Shown here: positions 21,700-32,657 of the stretch, piece after piece
How the letters are laid out: each line of letters opens with the position of its first letter
Position numbering within the stretch: position 1 is the first letter of the stretch
From: Sycobia sp. Sy_11
Lineage: Eukaryota > Arthropoda > Insecta > Hymenoptera > Epichrysomallidae
DNA: 64,000 nucleotides
Direction: 5' to 3'
NCBI GenBank assembly: GCA_018907035.1
Contig: JACCIC010000048.1
Span: 1,953,001-2,017,000, forward strand
The notes under the pieces: model-generated
What the model was told of the DNA's origin: nothing
Seen by the model: the letters and a program-made list of their open reading frames with translations, nothing else
Database searches by the model: none
Program-made: the position numbers and the translations under genes

Positions 21700-22575
21700 T
21701 AAAATGATATCAGAGGATAGCACATGTATAAGAAAATTAGGAAACTGCATTTTAATAGACGACAGAGAAAATTGAAAGAGTTATTAAAAGAATGGAAAGC
21801 AAAAATTTATATAAATGATAGTATGTTTAAACTTAATGATAGTATATTTATTAATTTATCTAAATACAGTTAACATAAGCACAATTAAAGTATGTTTAAA
21901 CATTTAAAATATGAAAATTAGAGTAGTTTTCAAGATTCATGAAGAGCTATCGGTCTATGAAATAATAATATAATCAATTAATTTTCATACGTTCAATATT
22001 GTTAGATATTTATCGAATATATTAATTAATATATTTGGAAAAAGTAACTCATTTTAAATATATTTGGAGTGTTTCTCATACTGTCAAAGATATTATTATC
22101 CCGAATAATCCGAAAATCCTTTCATTCGATATAGTATCTTTGTTTACAAATATACCATAGATTTAAAGAAAGAAATAATAAAAGCAAAATGGACAAATAT
22201 TAGTATACGCAAGAAATTAAAACCGAGAAAATTGAATGAATTTTTAAAAAACTAAAACAGAAAATGTTATATTATAGATAGAAATAGACAAAAAATTAAC
22301 AAAAGTTATGTTTGTCCAATTGGATCACCTCTATTACCGGTCATTAATGATTTGCTAATAGAAAAATTAGAAACTACTTCATTGCTAAGTTAAATTTTGA
22401 ACTATTTATCTGTAAAAAAGTATTGAGGACGTCTTTACATTTGTATCAAAATGATTTTTAGACTAAATAGTGGACGATTATAATTACATTGTGATTATAT
22501 TTATAAAAGTAAAAAAATTAAACCATAAATTAAGTTAAAATAATTTAATTGTACTTATGTCGACTGTCCATATAC
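21700..22575 (+). pseudogene. Penelope-like element RT N-terminal relic, plus strand
   Basis: PKILSFDIVSLFTNIP is readable at ~22112-22160, with a stop after NIP; it holds the first catalytic Asp of PLE reverse transcriptase. A later piece reads SYVCPIGSPL at ~22306. The rest is AT-rich with many stops. It lies head to head with the minus-strand PLE at 20520-21680. Confidence 0.65.
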
Positions 22576-22619
22576 AAATTAATAATTTTTTTTTTATCGG
22601 TCTTACAGTCCAATCAATT

Positions 22620-23046
22620 CAATCTAAAAATTCGGAAATATAACATTCAAATTTTCTTTAAGAATAGCAATAATTTGAGTAGATTGTTTAATAATTGCAA
22701 AGATAGGGATGATTTATGCTTAAAATCAGAAGTTGTTTACAAGATTAATTGCATGGATTGTGATAAATACTATATTGGACAAACAGGTAGATATTTAAAA
22801 AAGAGAATTTATGAACATAAATATAGTTTACGTAGCTCACATATTACTTCCGGTTCAAAAGAGCTTTGTTTAAAGTTTTCACTTTCTTTTGGTTTGGTGA
22901 ATTTGGATATTTTGGAACATGGTATTAATAATAAGTATAAATGGGAGAGTCTTGAAAGTATTCACATTTCCAGGAATCGAAATAATGTGAATTTAATGTT
23001 AGAATCTGGTAGATTGGACAGTGTTTATCATTCCTTATTAAATTGA
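22620..23046 (+). CDS. Penelope-like element C-terminus with GIY-YIG endonuclease
   Basis: The open frame (22549-23046) has EVVYKINCMDC followed by KYYIGQTGRYLKKRIYEHKY, the GIY-YIG nuclease core of PLEs. It shows the CxxC-like cysteines and the conserved Gly, Arg and His. The region ahead (KIRKYNIQIFFKNSNNLSRL) is the RT-endonuclease connector. The first ~25 codons of the open frame fall in the inverted repeat, so they are not ancestral coding sequence and the start is arbitrary. The enzyme nicks target DNA for target-primed reverse transcription. RT itself is absent from this truncated copy. The frame is intact to its stop. Confidence 0.85.
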
Positions 23047-23147
23047 TTGGTTTTGGACACTTTGTGTAGAGGGGGAATTTATATTTAATTTACTAAATTT
23101 GGTGGTGGGGATGGGTCTATATAGATTAGAAAATAAGGTTTAGTTTA

Positions 23148-23187
23148 GTCCCTGATGAGGAGCCGTAGCGAACTCGAAACTTTGGAC
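23148..23187 (+). ncRNA. Hammerhead-ribozyme-like motif in PLE (degenerate)
   Basis: The order is GTCC (stem I), CTGATGA (core), a weakened stem II (GAG/CTC), GAAAC (core), then TTTGGAC with GGAC closing stem I. PLEs are known to carry hammerhead motifs in their terminal regions. The stem III palindrome ACGT, present in the copy at 46121, is ACTT here, so activity is doubtful. Confidence 0.7.
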
Positions 23188-23599
23188 AAATCTTCAATTA
23201 AGTAAGGGTGTTGGGGACAGTCAGACTGCACTTTAGTAAGAAAGAATTTTTTCAGCTAATATTTTATTTTCAGATTAGTCTACGGGGGTGAATGTCAACA
23301 AGGACAGTCTGACTGTCATTATAATTTTAATTTAATTTTTAATTTAATTTTTATTTTTAATTTTTATTTTATTTTTATTTATTTATTTTTATTTTTATTT
23401 TTTATTTTTATTTTTATTTTTAGATTGAATTGATTGGACTGTAAGACCAATTAAAAAATGTTTATTAATTAATAAATTAAGTTCTAAATACGACAATATT
23501 ATTAGAGTTAATAATAAATTAAATTAGAATAGAAAGCCTAAATAATTAGATTGGTTGTTAAATTTTAACTCACAATATCAAATCACAAATACAATAGGT

Positions 23600-24360
23600 A
23601 ATATATAGGAGGTCATTGACAGAGCCACCCAATTATCACAAAAATTTCAGAAAAGATAATTTTAAATTAGTTAAAGAGATAATCATTCATAATAATTATC
23701 CAGTAGGCTTTATAGAAAAAATTATTGCGGAGACAGTCAAGCAGATTTATAATAATAGTAGAAAACATAATAAAAAAGAGAAAAACAATAATAGGAAAAT
23801 AGTATTATTATCATATGTAAAAGATTTGTCAGAAAGACTTTCAAAAAATATAATATTCAAGTTTACTTTAAAAATAATAATATTAAAAGCCTATTTAATA
23901 ATATAAAAGACAAATAGAATAATAACATGAAAAATTTATTTAACAATTATAAAGATAAGGATCATAAATGTTTAAAAGTAGCAATACTATACAAAATAAC
24001 TTGTAAAGATTGTAACAAATATTAGTTTGGATAAATGGGTAGATACTTAAAACAAGGAATATATGAATAGCTGTATAGTTCACGAAGTACAAATGGTTCT
24101 CTTTGAAAATAAAGATTGTCCTTGAAGATGAACGGACGCGGTGCAAAAAGTCAGACTAAGATTAATCAAAGGTAAATATTAATTTGAAGGTGGCAGGGGC
24201 ATTCAGCTTGTTCTTTAATAACAGAGAATATAGATTATTTTAATGTAATTTTTAATTTTTAATTTAATTTAACTTTTATTTTACTTTTTTATTAGTAATT
24301 TCCATTTTAGATTTTGCAAGAGTGATTATAAACAAGGATAGTCTAACTGTGATTATAATA
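23600..24360 (+). pseudogene. Penelope-like element relic, second subfamily
   Basis: The 23616-23906 frame has NFKLVKEIIIHNNYPVGFIE, the PLE connector. It is followed in other frames by VAILYKITCKDCNKY at ~23980 and GRYLKQGIYE at ~24040, a GIY-YIG core with a stop where YIG should be. A hammerhead-like remnant and a tail (ACAAGGATAGTCTAACTGTG at ~24332) close it. It lies directly downstream of the preceding PLE. Confidence 0.75.
24118..24156 (+). ncRNA. Decayed hammerhead-like motif
   Basis: GTCC, TTGAAGA (for CTGATGA), then GAAC...GTGC where the sister copy has AAACC...GGTTC, then AAAAAG and TCAGAC. Core bases are changed, so it is a relic recognised mainly by position in the PLE. Confidence 0.45.
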
Positions 24361-24479
24361 ATAATAAAAATATTTATTAATTTTATATCTACTAATATAA
24401 GAAATGCAGAATTTTATATTCATACAAATAAAAAAGCAATGAATTGTTATAAAATTTTATACGAAACTTTACGAAACGA

Positions 24480-24995
24480 AACAAACGCGTGGATCTCCCT
24501 CCCAGCGCTTCTGCTATTCATTTATTGTAGCAGCTCTGGCCCGTAATTCTACTTTCAGTCTACCGAAAAAGTTCTTTTGCTTGTGAATAATCTTCTTGCT
24601 TTTGCTTGGAGATTAATAGGGATGACGAATACAATAACAACCGCCGACTCAGAGACCGTACGAGAGAAGGTCGCAATGGGAAGTGCCCCTCTTTGCTATA
24701 CTGCCGATATTCTTTTTCTATACTTCTGGATAATCAATGCACCAGCCCATACCTCCACTCCACATAAAATGATAGATTTAGCTACTCTAGTGAGCAGATT
24801 CCGCTTGTAGGGTGCAAGGCCACCAACGTTCTTCATGACCGTGCTAAGTTATACCATCACTCAAGCAGCCCTATCCGTCACTTCTTTTATTTGGTCCTAG
24901 AATGTTAACTTTGAATCAAGTTTTACCCCTAGGTACCTCACGTCCGCATTAGTACAGACCATCGTGTCTCTAATCTGTATAAGGCGTACCATTGA
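24480..24995 (-). pseudogene. R1-clade non-LTR retrotransposon, RT C-terminal fragment
   Basis: Minus-sense frames give KNVGG, YKRNLLTRVAKSIILCGVEV, WAGALIIQKYRKRISAV, RGALPIATFSRTVSESAV and VIPINLQAKARRLFTSKRTF. This is the thumb/linker region typical of R1-like ORF2. It is interrupted by stops and shifts. It meets a plus-sense fragment of the same clade head to head near 24990. Confidence 0.75.
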
Positions 24996-26588
24996 AATAT
25001 GACTTAGACTGTGTCATAACAACAGATGACGTCGCGAATGTGATAAACCGAGAAACGGGCAGCAGCATTGAAAAGAAATCTCATATTTTCGGGGCTAACT
25101 CTCAGGGACCGAGCATAGTGATATGTGAATTCGAATTCAAGGAAACGATTATTTTTCTTACAAAGGTTCCAATTAAAAATTGAAAGGGTGATATCTCGGA
25201 TAATAGACACGGTGCTGGTGCAGTCTTGTTATAAAAAAAAACTGTACAGGACCGAACAGATGCAACTACAGACAGCGGTAGAGCCTAGATGGGTATTTCC
25301 ATAAGAAATTCGTAGCTACGGTATGTTTTTTTGCACAGACCAAGTATCTCAAGCTAAAACTTATTCGTCTGGCTCAACTTCGTGTCTAACGTTTTAGGCA
25401 TCTCTTACGGAACTAAAGACAAACACCACATAATGAAGACAGTACTGCAATAAAATAAAATACAATTTAAATGGGAAGCCGTGTAGCAAATTATTATATA
25501 CTATCCCAGATTACAATGGACTGAAATCTTGACCTGCGGACAATACCGAGACCAACCTTCACCGACTTGATTTTCTAGCAGCTCAAACAGAGTAGTTCTA
25601 TAGATACGTGGGAGAGACGTGCTATGAGCAGTGCGAAATGATATTGGGAAGAACATACGTCCTTCGAAAAGATATACGCCCGTCTTTACCTGAGCCTAAA
25701 CTGTAGCGCATAACTCATAGTATATAATATGTAACTGTACTTGTAGTGAAGATAGAATATACGGCTAGCGATCATCAGTATTTGGAAACAAAGTTGTTTA
25801 GAAATGTTCATTATAGAAGATTAAGCGAATAGGAACGAAGGAAATTGAGAATATTTTATAATATGAAAAGTGTCTCTCACAGAAAATGGCCTCGGAAGTG
25901 AAGAGACGCAAAAGGATTTAACCGTTAGCTAAGACAACGACTAAATTACTTCAACGATTATATAAAAGAATCATGCTGCTAAATTGTCAAATATAGAATA
26001 GAAAACAGACGTACTCATGGACGACAGAAATCACCGAACGCCTACGGAAATACTGGAAGTACTGAAGCTATCCTTTTGGATACATTCCTACCTTTTATGT
26101 ACAATAGTACATGTTACGACTTAAGAATAAATGGAGAGGTTATTTAAGGTACTATCTTGGATCCTTTTAGAGCATACAATACGATAGCTTACTTAGACTG
26201 AACAGGCCAACGGATATCCGTTTTATTGCGTACGCGCACGATGTGGAAGCCTTAATGGTCTCACATGACTACCAATTGATTCAGTTTAAACTGAACTATG
26301 CGATGACATGCGTGTGCGTATGATTACCGAAATACAAACGGCTGCTGAAGCTACAAAAAACCGAGTCCTTGTTGTTAGCTTGCCGAAGAATAGAGAATAG
26401 ACACAATGGCTTCAATGATATTTGCAACTGGAAGAATTGAAACTAAGAATAAGGTTAAGTATTTATTGATAATTCTAGATAATAAGCTAAGCTTTTAGTC
26501 TCATATACAGAACGCACCGTATATAGCAGTAGAAATGACAAAGGCTTTGAGCACACTGATCACTAGTAGGAATGACTCTAGACAAATC

Positions 26589-26590
<2 letters not shown>
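24992..26590 (+). pseudogene. R1-clade non-LTR retrotransposon fragments (ORF1 piece and RT)
   Basis: At 24992 a 63-codon frame reads KYDLDCVITTDDVANVINRE, like the ORF1 piece at 59200 (DLDYVTTANYVTDAINRKTG). From ~26150 the RT appears: YDSLLRLNRPTDIRFIAYAH, with the catalytic YADD as YAHD, then QLIQFKLNYAMTCVCV and near 26500 SHIQNAPYIAVEMTKALSTL. The 25220-26130 interval is only faintly readable. Multiple stops make it dead. It ends at a GT/(AT)n microsatellite. Confidence 0.7.

Positions 26591-26642
<52 letters not shown>
26589..26642. repeat. (GT)n(AT)n microsatellite
   Basis: A short GTGTGTGTGT run followed by ~40 bp of AT. Confidence 0.95.
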
Positions 26643-26644
<2 letters not shown>

Positions 26645-27639
26645 GAAATAATTATGTGAAGTTAGTTACAAAATTAATGTTTCCTTATTTCCTTAAGGTG
26701 AATGAATAAATAATAATGTATTACCATAGATTATGTAAAAAAATAGATTAAAGTAAAAAAAGTTCTCTTCAAAATTTCATTAAGAGAACACCGATAAAAT
26801 CTTTAAAAGAAAATTGTTTAAGATATTTTCTGTATGCATTTCTTCGGTAGGAAAAAAATTTTCATTCTTGAAGCTGAATCTAATTGAAAATTAGCGTGTG
26901 CACCAGAAAATTAGAGAATTGTGTTATTTTACCAGAAAAAAAGATAAAATAGTGCGAAAACATCTGCATTCGTCGTTTCTCATCATTTGGATGATGAAAG
27001 AAATATGCGATCTACACAACTACGAACGGTCACTAGTGTATACGTCACGGCACTGGCCGATTCTAGTCATCTCGGCAATAGTACGCAAAATGCGCTGCCT
27101 GCATGTCGATGGGCGACAGCTGCTGTATGCATATCCGTGCCGCCTACTTCTGTTCATCTAGACCACGATATACACCAGAAAACGATGCATGTACAATGCG
27201 AGAATGTAATTACTACATCAACGCCTGAAAATATACGGATACAACTTCGTTAAACATCAGCGTACATAATCTTTAAATATAATAAATGATATCGCCAAAG
27301 AAAGCGTTCTATAGGTTGAACTGATGTTCTATCTTCAAAACATAGATTTATCAAATAAAATCTTAAGAGATTAGATACTAGTTCAAATTGTGAAAGAGAT
27401 TTAGAAAATAGAGCTCAAATTATGGATTATAATAGTTCCTTAAAAGACAATTGGAACAATTCAGGAACTGTAGAACACTTAAGTGTGGATTCTGTCGAAA
27501 GATTTTAAAATATTAGCAAGATCATTATCTAGAGACTCTTTAAATAATAATAGTTCAAAAATATCTCATAGAAAAACTTCTACTAAATCCTTACCAAAAT
27601 TTCTAAGACATCTATTAAGCGGTCAAAATTGACACGTCA
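26643..27639. other. No gene recognised
   Basis: Two overlapping 87-88-codon frames at 26898-27253 share one stretch in different frames and show no domain. The rest is AT-rich. Confidence 0.5.
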
Positions 27640-28110
27640 ATTCGATATTTCGACTGCTCTTAGAGGTTACACTGAGAGTAATAATTTATTGTGTCTATGC
27701 GAAGCTCTAAAAGATGAGGTGAGATAAACAGTTCGATTTTGAAGAAATATTATATCTAGAAATTATACAATTTCGCATAATGAAAATTTAGAAAATGCAT
27801 TTCGGTAATTCTAATTTAACTTTAAGTGCAATAATATAATTAAAGAAATTACAAGATTACCGAACATTGATTGGTGACAAATACGTCGATTTAGCTACGT
27901 GAGTGAAAAATGCAATAATGCCAATTAAATCGCTAGGCTATAATGTAAAATATTCATACAGTCCTAATTTAATTTGATTTTATAAAAAAACTACCAGGCT
28001 CGATGACATTAAATTGTGTAAGATTTGCAGCCGCTATTTTTAGTAAAGCGGAAGCAAGTTTAGCAGCCGATATTTTTCCCGTTAGATTCAGTGAGATATA
28101 CGGTAATCAT
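27640..28110 (+). pseudogene. LTR-retrotransposon Gag relic (Bel/Pao-like)
   Basis: Plus-sense pieces read FDISTALRGYTESNNLLCLC, EALKDEV, FGNSNLTLSAIIQLKKLQDY, YVDLATWVKNAIMPIKSLGY, NVKYSYSPNLI and KKLPGSMTLNCVRFA. The order and spacing resemble the capsid part of Bel/Pao-type Gag proteins. It crosses several frames with stops. No protease or LTR was seen next to it. Confidence 0.55.
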
Positions 28111-29677
28111 TCACAATCGTATCGCTAATTCGAATATGCTAGTTCCATATTTATAATCTGTACATGGAAATAGATTAAAATTTAATGTTAATTATATTTT
28201 TATACAAGTAAGTATCCTTTATTTAAGTGAAAAAAATTTTTTTATTGTTTTTCTTTCATTTGATGCCTTGCTCTAATTACCACGAATATCGTTTGAGCTC
28301 TCCTGCACCGATTAATCATACCTCAATATTTGACTGATTTTTTGATATTTCTTTATATTTTTATTTAAAAAATCCTAATTAAGATGCTATCTTATTTTTC
28401 TAAAAAATTACGGCAGACTAAGAATAATCTGAAAAAAGTTAAAGAAACAAGTACCTTTTCCAACAGTCAGTATGAATATAATATTTAATAGCTATTAAAA
28501 CATCTTTTATATACGATTTGATGGCGATCGAAAATTGTCAGAAACGCACAGGTATTATACGATATTATTTTAAGGACCGGAGGACCCCCTACTAGTCAGT
28601 CCTACATACTATCTTTTTCCCTTGCTCTCTATCGGAGGCTTTCTCCGTGCTAACGTAGTGCAGCAACTGATGTTCCTTACTTCATGGTTAGCGCTCGGTT
28701 CGGCAGCCACTGACTTTCCCACAAGCAACCAGAAAGTCTAACTGTTTTTTCTATCTCGTGCTCTTGTTTCTTGAATTAGGCACAGGTCTCTGCTTCGCAA
28801 TCGCATTTTTCCAAGCTAGGAACGTAGATTGCCGCTGTTCTCGCGTTCAACCTTCGCCATTTTAGAATACGTTGGGAACTTCATGGTGGAGTCGTAGTCG
28901 CTGAATCTAATTCAAGAATTCCGACAGTAAACTATTCGCTACTTCTTGCAAAAACTCGCTAATTATTCGATTTCCTTTTTGCCCTTTACGACACTTACTG
29001 AATATTTATTAAACGAGGACTTTTTATTAATATGAGGATTAAAGGAATATTTATTAAACAAAAAGGAAGCTTATACGAGACACTTTTTATTAAGTCGGGG
29101 CTATGTAAATATCCAAATATACTGACCAATTTGAAAGCGCCCACCGCATTTTTTCAATTTAATCAGTAAATCCCGTATGGTCCGATTCTAAATTCGGCAT
29201 GCTATATATAACTCTTATAATTTGCTTCGAGACCGCATTTTCACTACTGAAATATAATTCTAATTTTGCATGATCTTAGCCGCGCATCTCGTTGTCGCTA
29301 ACAACATACGTACAATTTCGCGGAAATTATATGAATAATATCAAGGCGCTGATGGATCGAAATAGCTGGCTGCTGTTTAGATCACGGTAGACCAAAAATC
29401 TTGTGACAACCAAGTGAAGATGTTATGATAAAGTGCATATAGATAAGACCATCATAAATAATGCGACAGTCTCCGATGGGCTCTTAAAGTGTAAAGTTAA
29501 AAAGAAAATGACCCCTGCAGAAATATACTCGATATATCCCTAGTTCGGGCTAGATCCTATTCAGTATTGCTGATCATTTCCTCATGTAGCTAATACTCGC
29601 CAGATCCGAGTTAGATTTCCCTACGATCATCTAATAATCGTCTTATATTAATTATTAATTTCTCGACTTTATTCCGA
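28111..29677. other. No gene recognised; GC-richer island 28570-28920
   Basis: The island lacks a long frame or recognised motif. It ends GGGAACTTCA followed by TGGTGGAGTCGTAGTCGCTG, which could be an LTR end plus primer site, but no partner LTR or downstream gag was found. Confidence 0.35.
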
Positions 29678-29955
29678 TTTCCTTATCTTTTATTAATGTT
29701 AGAAAGAAATACGTGTTTTCACTAGTCAAAATTCTAAAAGTAGAAAACTTAAGGAAATTATTAGGAGTTCTATCTTGGATCTAGTAAGATTTCCTTAACT
29801 TCTCCCTATTTAGGAAAGAATGGTATTTTTCTAGGCGGAATCTGCCAAGTAGGAGAATTCAGGAAATGGTTAAACTTTCTATTTTGATTCTAGTTAGATT
29901 TCCTCAACTTTTTCTTCTATTGGAAAGAACGACGTCTTTTCGAATCAAAAACCTT
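29678..29955. repeat. ~110-bp tandem repeat, about 2.5 units
   Basis: Units start at 29678, 29790 and 29899 with TTTCCTTATC, TTTCCTTAAC and TTTCCTCAAC. They share AGAAAGAA and CTATCTTGGATCTAGT / CTATTTTGATTCTAGT near their ends. Units are diverged. Confidence 0.75.
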
Positions 29956-30019
29956 ATGTGTACGAAAATGAGATATTATTTATATATATAATAAATGTGT
30001 CTGTGTGTGTGTGTGTCTG

Positions 30020-30795
30020 TCATCGATGCATCGCATGCTTCAGAGATATGCTTCATGAGTGCATTTGCCGGATGGCCCGGAGCACCATATTCTAAACGCT
30101 CTTCTGATATTATAATGGCGAACACTTCACAGTCTAGCGATCTGATATTCCATTTCCATGTGGGCATCCACTCATTGCACTTGTTCTTTACTTTCTTCTC
30201 TGCAATCTCGTACAAGAAAGATCGCCCTGTGATCACTGTGGGTGTAAAAGTCGCTTACTCTGCAATTAAGGATCCGCTGAATGAGGTCATCACTGGCGAA
30301 TGTTACATCAATGACTGATTTTTCATCTCCCCTAATGAAAGTGGATTCAAATCCCTTATTAACTACGTGGAGTTAAAGAGAATTAAGGCCATCAAGCAGC
30401 ATACTCCCTCTGTTATTTGTTGAAGCGCTTCCCCAGGCTGTGGATCACGCGTTAAAATCGCAAGCGATTAATAATGGTTTTTGTCCATGGCTTCATCAAC
30501 TAATTTAGCTACAAGGATTTCAAACTGCTTATCCGTCAAGCTTGGAGGAGCATATAAACTAAAGACGTATATTTCTTGTATTTTGGCCCAGGATATCAAT
30601 TCGCTCCGATGACTCGACTGCTTTAGTACCTGCCTATTTTGACCAATCCAGAGGGCCGCTCTATTGTTTGTATCACTTATCCAGCGCTGTGGTCTGTCTC
30701 TGTCACAATATGGTTCGGAGATTACAGCGATATCTATTCTTAGCTCCTTTATTGTCTGTTTCAGCAGGTCATGAGCCGCTACGCAATGGTTGGTA
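30020..30795 (-). pseudogene. ORF2 fragment: endonuclease and RT N-terminus
   Basis: ORF2 begins in the frame overlapping the ORF1 stop (ILQLNTNHCVAAHDLLKQTI), with a TGA as second codon after ATG. Apurinic-type endonuclease features follow: IAVISEPYCDRDRPQRW, IIDV-like SVIDVTFASDDLIQ, and YTHSDHRAIFLV with the catalytic SDH. A stop near 30420 and a shift near 30190 interrupt it. The RT N-terminal piece (WNIRSLDCEVF, HPANALMKHISEACDASM) then runs into (AC)n. The RT catalytic core is absent. Confidence 0.85.
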
Positions 30796-30796
30796 T

Positions 30797-32173
30797 TCAG
30801 TTGGAGTATTCACATGTTTTATGTCTGTTTAAAAAATCCACAGTGATCGGGCACTTATAGCTGCATTCTGGATGGTTAATCTCCTTTTTCCTTTTACATT
30901 TACAGAGTAAACAGCAGGGCTCGTTTACACACAGTTTGGATAGATGGTCTTTTCCACCGCAGTGCCTGCAATGTTTAGTTCTGTCAGGGCCCGAGCACAC
31001 GGCCGCTAAATGTCCAGTCTGACACCTGAAGCAGCGCTTTATTTCAGTTTGTTTTCGAACTCTGCAGCTGACCCATCCGATTCGAACATGCCCTACACGT
31101 AGTAACTCAGCTGCATGGCTATATTGTCCAGACACTACCGCCGTCTGAGTACCCCCATAAGCTTACTGCAAGGAACGAGCGATTAGCATGTTAGTCTCCT
31201 TTAGTTCGAGGTGTGTTTTCAGAGCCTCTAATACATCATCCTTTGTAGTGACCTCATCTATATCTCTAATCTCCAAAGTAATAAGATTAGTCAGGACCGA
31301 AGTGGATGCGCTATGGCCAACCTTAGTTTCAACAATGCGAGCCAACTCATGTGCATCTTTGGCTGTCCGTTCTAGCTGAAGTACAAGGGCACCGCTTGCA
31401 TTTCTGCGTATCCTGTTAACCTCATTCTTTACATGAGATAACTCCGGGTCATTCTTTATTTGACGCAGTACCTCCGAGTATGTAACTCCTTCATTGGCCT
31501 TAATCAAAATAGAATTAGATCTATTTCGTCCATTAAGCCTGCGTGCACTAGGTAATTCTTTATCTTTACCTTTGGGCTTCTTGAAGGTCTGCGATTGATT
31601 TTCCTTGTCCTCAGACTTTCCTGTAGGTACTCTAATCGACTCTGGTGGTCTCCTTAAGCCCCGTGATGGTTTTTTCGTCCTTTTGCCACCTACTGTTTTA
31701 GGAGTGAAATCCATCCCTTCGGCTGCGCTTCGTTTGGTATCCGAGCGTAGACTCGGCGTAGTTTGAGTCACCACTTCATGAGTACCGGGATGGTGATACT
31801 GCAACAGATCATCCTCTGCCATACTGATGCATTTGTATGAGGCATTAATAGAACGAGCAAGATCCTTAATGGTCTTGTGCACGTTATGCCTGTCTTTAAC
31901 AAAATCCAACAGTTGGCTGATCTTCTCACCAAGTCGCTCCAGATGATTGTTTCTGCGCGTGATGGAGATTTCTCGATCCGTCATTTCTTGATCCATCATG
32001 ACATCTCCTTTAGTACTCAATGTACTGTCTATGATGATGTTTGATTTGCCCTCCCCAGAATCCGTGGGGCTACCACCGACCATAGAGGCTTGCACTCTAT
32101 CGGAGTCGGTGAGGAGATTGACCGGTCTTGCCGGAGTTACTCCCTGGGGTATATCCTTGTTTATACCAAACAT
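30797..32173 (-). pseudogene. ORF1 (Gag-like) of the R1-clade element, one nonsense codon
   Basis: The frame starts MFGINKDIPQGVTPARPVNL and spans 458 codons plus stop; TAA at 31162-31160 is the only internal break. The N-terminal half is charged, with a basic region (KKPSRGLRRPPESIRVP). A Gag core follows (VTYSEVLRQIKNDPELSHVK, ALVLQLERTAKDAHELARIV, LEIRDIDEVTTKDDVLEAL). Zinc knuckles come after the stop: CFRCQTGHLAAVC, CRHCGGKDHLSKLC and CCLLCKCKRKKEINHPEC. ORF1 proteins of this type coat the RNA. The stop would remove all zinc knuckles. It overlaps the ORF2 start by a few bases. Confidence 0.9.
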
Positions 32174-32337
32174 TAATCATACTTGGCCTTAAGTTCGGGA
32201 GGCCCTCCCTATTAGCTTTTTCTGTCCGTCCTGAGTATTTTATTTCCCAGTGCCCTCTACAAATTGTAGCGAGCCATCCCCTATCCGCAACCTGGGGAGG
32301 CGCCAGATGGGAGAAAGCAGCAAAACTCCACACTCGT

Positions 32338-32372
32338 GTGTGTGTGTGTGTGTGTGTATGCGCGCGCGCGCG

Positions 32373-32422
<50 letters not shown>

Positions 32423-32426
32423 TATA
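32338..32426. repeat. Compound (GT)n(GC)n(AT)n microsatellite
   Basis: GT, then GCGCGCGCGC, then GT and a long AT run abut the 5' end of the non-LTR element. Confidence 0.95.
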
Positions 32427-32576
32427 GTATATAAATACGCGCAGATCTTTCCAACATGGGAAAGAATTTAAAAAATTGATTTTCTATGTATGTTTTATCT
32501 TGTGTTTATAAAATTATTATATTATCTTAAGTGCTTTACAGTCATATGCAAACTATAGTATAGTAATCACATATTG

Positions 32577-32657
32577 CGTTTTAGCATAGTGAATAATGCT
32601 TTAGCTTGCGAATCGTAGGGTCGTGGGTTCGATACTCAGCGGAGGTCGGAATTTTTT
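32577..32657 (+). repeat. tRNA-like (SINE or tRNA pseudogene) relic
   Basis: TAGCATAGTGAATAATGC resembles a pol III A box. Forty bases on, GGGTTCGATACTC resembles a B box, and a T run follows at 32651-32657. I could not fold a full cloverleaf, so it is not called a functional tRNA. Confidence 0.45.

Larger units (their letters stand above)
22576..23468 (+). mobile_element. 5'-truncated Penelope-like element with terminal inverted repeats
   Basis: The element encodes a GIY-YIG endonuclease, then a hammerhead-like motif, the palindromic word GACAGTCTGACTGTC, and an A/T-patterned tail. Its ends are inverted copies of each other over ~50 bp. GGTCTTACAGTCCAATCAAT at ~22600-22619 faces ATTGATTGGACTGTAAGACC at ~23429-23448. 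The same 3' tail closes the PLE at 45785. Confidence 0.8.
29995..32337 (-). mobile_element. R1-clade non-LTR retrotransposon flanked by (AC)n, truncated in ORF2
   Basis: Minus-sense order: 5' UTR (32337-32174), ORF1 (32173-30797), ORF2 endonuclease and RT N-terminus (30795-30023). Sense-strand (AC)n directly precedes the 5' end (CACACACACGAGTGTGGAG) and directly follows the truncated 3' end (ATGACAGACACACACACACA). A second copy at 56622-57553 shows the same flanks. R1-clade families with (AC)n or (ACAY)n target preference are known, so this looks like a member of such a group. Confidence 0.85.

Noticed and set aside
28895..28920. Primer-binding site TGGTGGAGTCGTAGTCGCTG
   Set aside because: No LTR pair or downstream gag on the same strand.
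29995..30318. 107-codon plus frame starting in (GT)n
   Set aside because: Antisense of the non-LTR ORF2 endonuclease region.
32250..32471. Frames through the GT/GC/AT microsatellite
   Set aside because: Simple-sequence artefacts in the 5' UTR side of the non-LTR element.
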